A stretch of 7,340 nucleotides of DNA from Phycisphaerales bacterium (GTDB lineage: Bacteria > Planctomycetota > Phycisphaerae > Tepidisphaerales > Tepidisphaeraceae). How positions within the stretch are numbered: position 1 is the first letter of the stretch; each line of letters opens with the position of its first letter. The translations under genes and the position numbers were made by a program. The notes under the pieces are model-generated. The model was not told the DNA's origin and did not search any database. It saw only the letters and a list, made by a program, of their open reading frames with translations. The stretch is from contig JAQGHJ010000400.1 of the NCBI GenBank assembly GCA_028288905.1, positions 1 through 7,340 on the forward strand, given 5' to 3'. Below are positions 5,980 to 7,340 of this stretch, piece by piece.

Positions 5980-7340
5980 ATGCGGTTCACAAACGGGTCG
6001 GGGCACGACGTTGGACGGCGCCATCGGCGGGACGGCGGCAAGTTTCGGCGAGCGGCCGCGGTGGTCCTGATGGCGGCGGGGGTCGGATCGGGAGCAGGGT
6101 GCGACCGCAAGGCCGCCCCGGCCGCCGCAGCGCCGCAGCCGACGGAGGTGTCGTTCGTCACGATCCGCCCGGAGACGACGCCGGCGTCGTTCGAGTTCAT
6201 AGGGCAGACCGAGGCGTCGCAGGCGGTCGAGATCCGGGCCCGGGTGCAGGGGTTCCTGCAGGACTGGCGGAAGAACTTCACCGAGGGCGGGATGGTCCGG
6301 GAGGGCCAGCTGCTGTTCAACATCGACCCGCGGGAGTTCCAGGTCGCGTTCGAGGAGGCGCAGGCGAACGCGGCCCGGGCCGAGGCCCGGCAGCAGCGGG
6401 CCGACCGGGAGGTCGTCCGGCTCCAGGAGGCGGTCGCCACCAAGGCCGCCTCCGGCCGGGAACTGGACGACGCGGTCACCGAGCAGCTCCAGGCCCGGGC
6501 GGACGTCCGGCTGCAGCGGTCGACGCTCGACGCCCGGCAGCTGAACCTGAACTACACGACGGTCAAGAGCCCGCTGGACGGGGTGGTCGGCCGGAGCCAG
6601 CGGGACGTCGGGAGCCTGGTCGACGCGACCCAGAACAGCCTGCTGACGACCGTCTCGAAGCTCGACCCGCTGTACGCGTACTTCAGCTTCAGCGAGCGGG
6701 ACTACGTGAACTTCCGGCAGGACGTGCAGGCCGGGCGGGTGCAGCTGTCCCCGGGCGGCCAGACGTACGTCGAGGTGTCGCTGATCGACGGGACCCCGTA
6801 CCCGTTTGCGGGCGAAGTGAACTTCGCCGACGTGGCCGTGGACGCGCAGACCGGGTCGGTCCGGCTGCGGGCGGCGTTCCACAACCCGCAGGTGCAGACG
6901 ACCCGGGGGACCGAACACTTCCTCAAGCCCGGGCAGTACGTGAAGGGCCGGCTCGTCGGGTACGTGCGGCCGAACACGATCACGGTCCCGCAGATGGCGG
7001 TCCAGCAGGCGACCGGCGGGGCGACGGTGTACACGGTCGGGGCGGACAACAAGGCGGAGGTCCGGCCGGTGACGACCGGCGGGTGGGTGGGGGACGACTG
7101 GGTGATCACGGCCGGGCTGCGGTCCGGGGACCGGGTGATCGTCGACGGGGTGGCGAAAGTGACCCCGAACGCGGTCGTGACGGCGAAGGAGCGGGCCCCG
7201 TCGACCCGCCCGGCGATGACGACGCGGCCGACGAGCGGGCCGGCGACCGGCCCGATGACGATGCCGGCGGCGGGCGGGCTGCCCCCGGTCAGCGGGATGC
7301 CGATCATCGGCGGCGGCAGCGGCAACGCGCCGGCGGCCGG
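5980..7340 (+). CDS. RND efflux system periplasmic adaptor (AcrA-like membrane fusion lipoprotein), 3' end outside window
   Basis: The frame runs 453 codons with no stop before the window edge. It encodes the adaptor that bridges an inner-membrane RND pump and a TolC-type outer-membrane channel. Colinearity with E. coli AcrA is clear: Cys41-Asp42 after a hydrophobic stretch (25-36), matching AcrA's lipidated CD; lipoyl halves around VEIRARVQGFL (83-93) and VKSPLDGVVG (195-204); a helical hairpin of about 118-190 with Arg147-Leu148 and Ser158 at the TolC-contacting tip; LDPLYAYF; FADVAVDAQTGSVRLRA; LKPGQYV; and GLRSGDRVIVDG. The lipobox is imperfect (GAGC, with glycine at -3). After about residue 404, where AcrA nearly ends, a Pro/Gly/Thr/Met-rich low-complexity tail of at least 49 residues continues. 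About 35 of 40 arginines use CGG. An RND transporter gene probably follows; the exported substrate is unknown. Confidence 0.93.
   Translation, partial: MRFTNGSGHDVGRRHRRDGGKFRRAAAVVLMAAGVGSGAGCDRKAAPAAAAPQPTEVSFVTIRPETTPASFEFIGQTEASQAVEIRARVQGFLQDWRKNFTEGGMVREGQLLFNIDPREFQVAFEEAQANAARAEARQQRADREVVRLQEAVATKAASGRELDDAVTEQLQARADVRLQRSTLDARQLNLNYTTVKSPLDGVVGRSQRDVGSLVDATQNSLLTTVSKLDPLYAYFSFSERDYVNFRQDVQAGRVQLSPGGQTYVEVSLIDGTPYPFAGEVNFADVAVDAQTGSVRLRAAFHNPQVQTTRGTEHFLKPGQYVKGRLVGYVRPNTITVPQMAVQQATGGATVYTVGADNKAEVRPVTTGGWVGDDWVITAGLRSGDRVIVDGVAKVTPNAVVTAKERAPSTRPAMTTRPTSGPATGPMTMPAAGGLPPVSGMPIIGGGSGNAPAA

Noticed and set aside
1..7340. tRNA, rRNA, CRISPR array, insertion sequence or prophage
   Set aside because: No direct-repeat/spacer arrays, no transposase or integrase motifs, and no tRNA T-loop or rRNA signature was seen. 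The only large repeats are the in-frame domain duplication at 3293-4435.

Overview
The window looks like chromosomal DNA from a planctomycete, most likely a Gemmata-type lineage. The evidence is very high G+C, strong G/C third-position bias, a secreted protein opening with the planctomycete LEPR-type N-terminal motif, and a Tat-exported sugar phosphate isomerase/epimerase-fold protein of a type abundant in that phylum. The species cannot be named from the sequence alone.

Layout: (1) 1-387, minus strand, is the first 129 codons of a type II topoisomerase A subunit (GyrA-type), running off the left edge. (2) 388-1003 is a 616-base divergent intergenic region. It holds the gyrA ribosome binding site, a candidate gyrA promoter, and a compact predicted three-way-junction RNA fold in the leader of the next gene. 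(3) 1004-4438, plus strand, encodes a 1144-residue secreted multidomain protein: a LEPR motif, a PQQ sugar-dehydrogenase-like beta-propeller, several Ig/repeat-type modules, and two tandem DNRLRE (CBM96-like) domains on Ser-Pro-rich linkers. (4) 4641-5615, plus strand, encodes a Tat-exported sugar phosphate isomerase/epimerase-like TIM barrel, followed by a strong GC-rich nested hairpin. (5) 5980-7340, plus strand, is an AcrA-like RND efflux periplasmic adaptor lipoprotein. It is open at the right edge and probably followed by its RND pump gene.

The genes do not form one obvious pathway. Each plus-strand gene has its own leader of about 200 to 600 bases, so they are probably separate transcription units. 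Two encode exported proteins with sugar-related folds (a dehydrogenase-like propeller with putative polysaccharide-binding modules, and a sugar isomerase fold), but a shared substrate is speculation. I found no clear novel system. The best second-look items are a glycine at the quinolone-critical serine position of GyrA, the predicted three-way junction at 893-939, and an 85-base perfectly conserved block within the 576-base tandem duplication.
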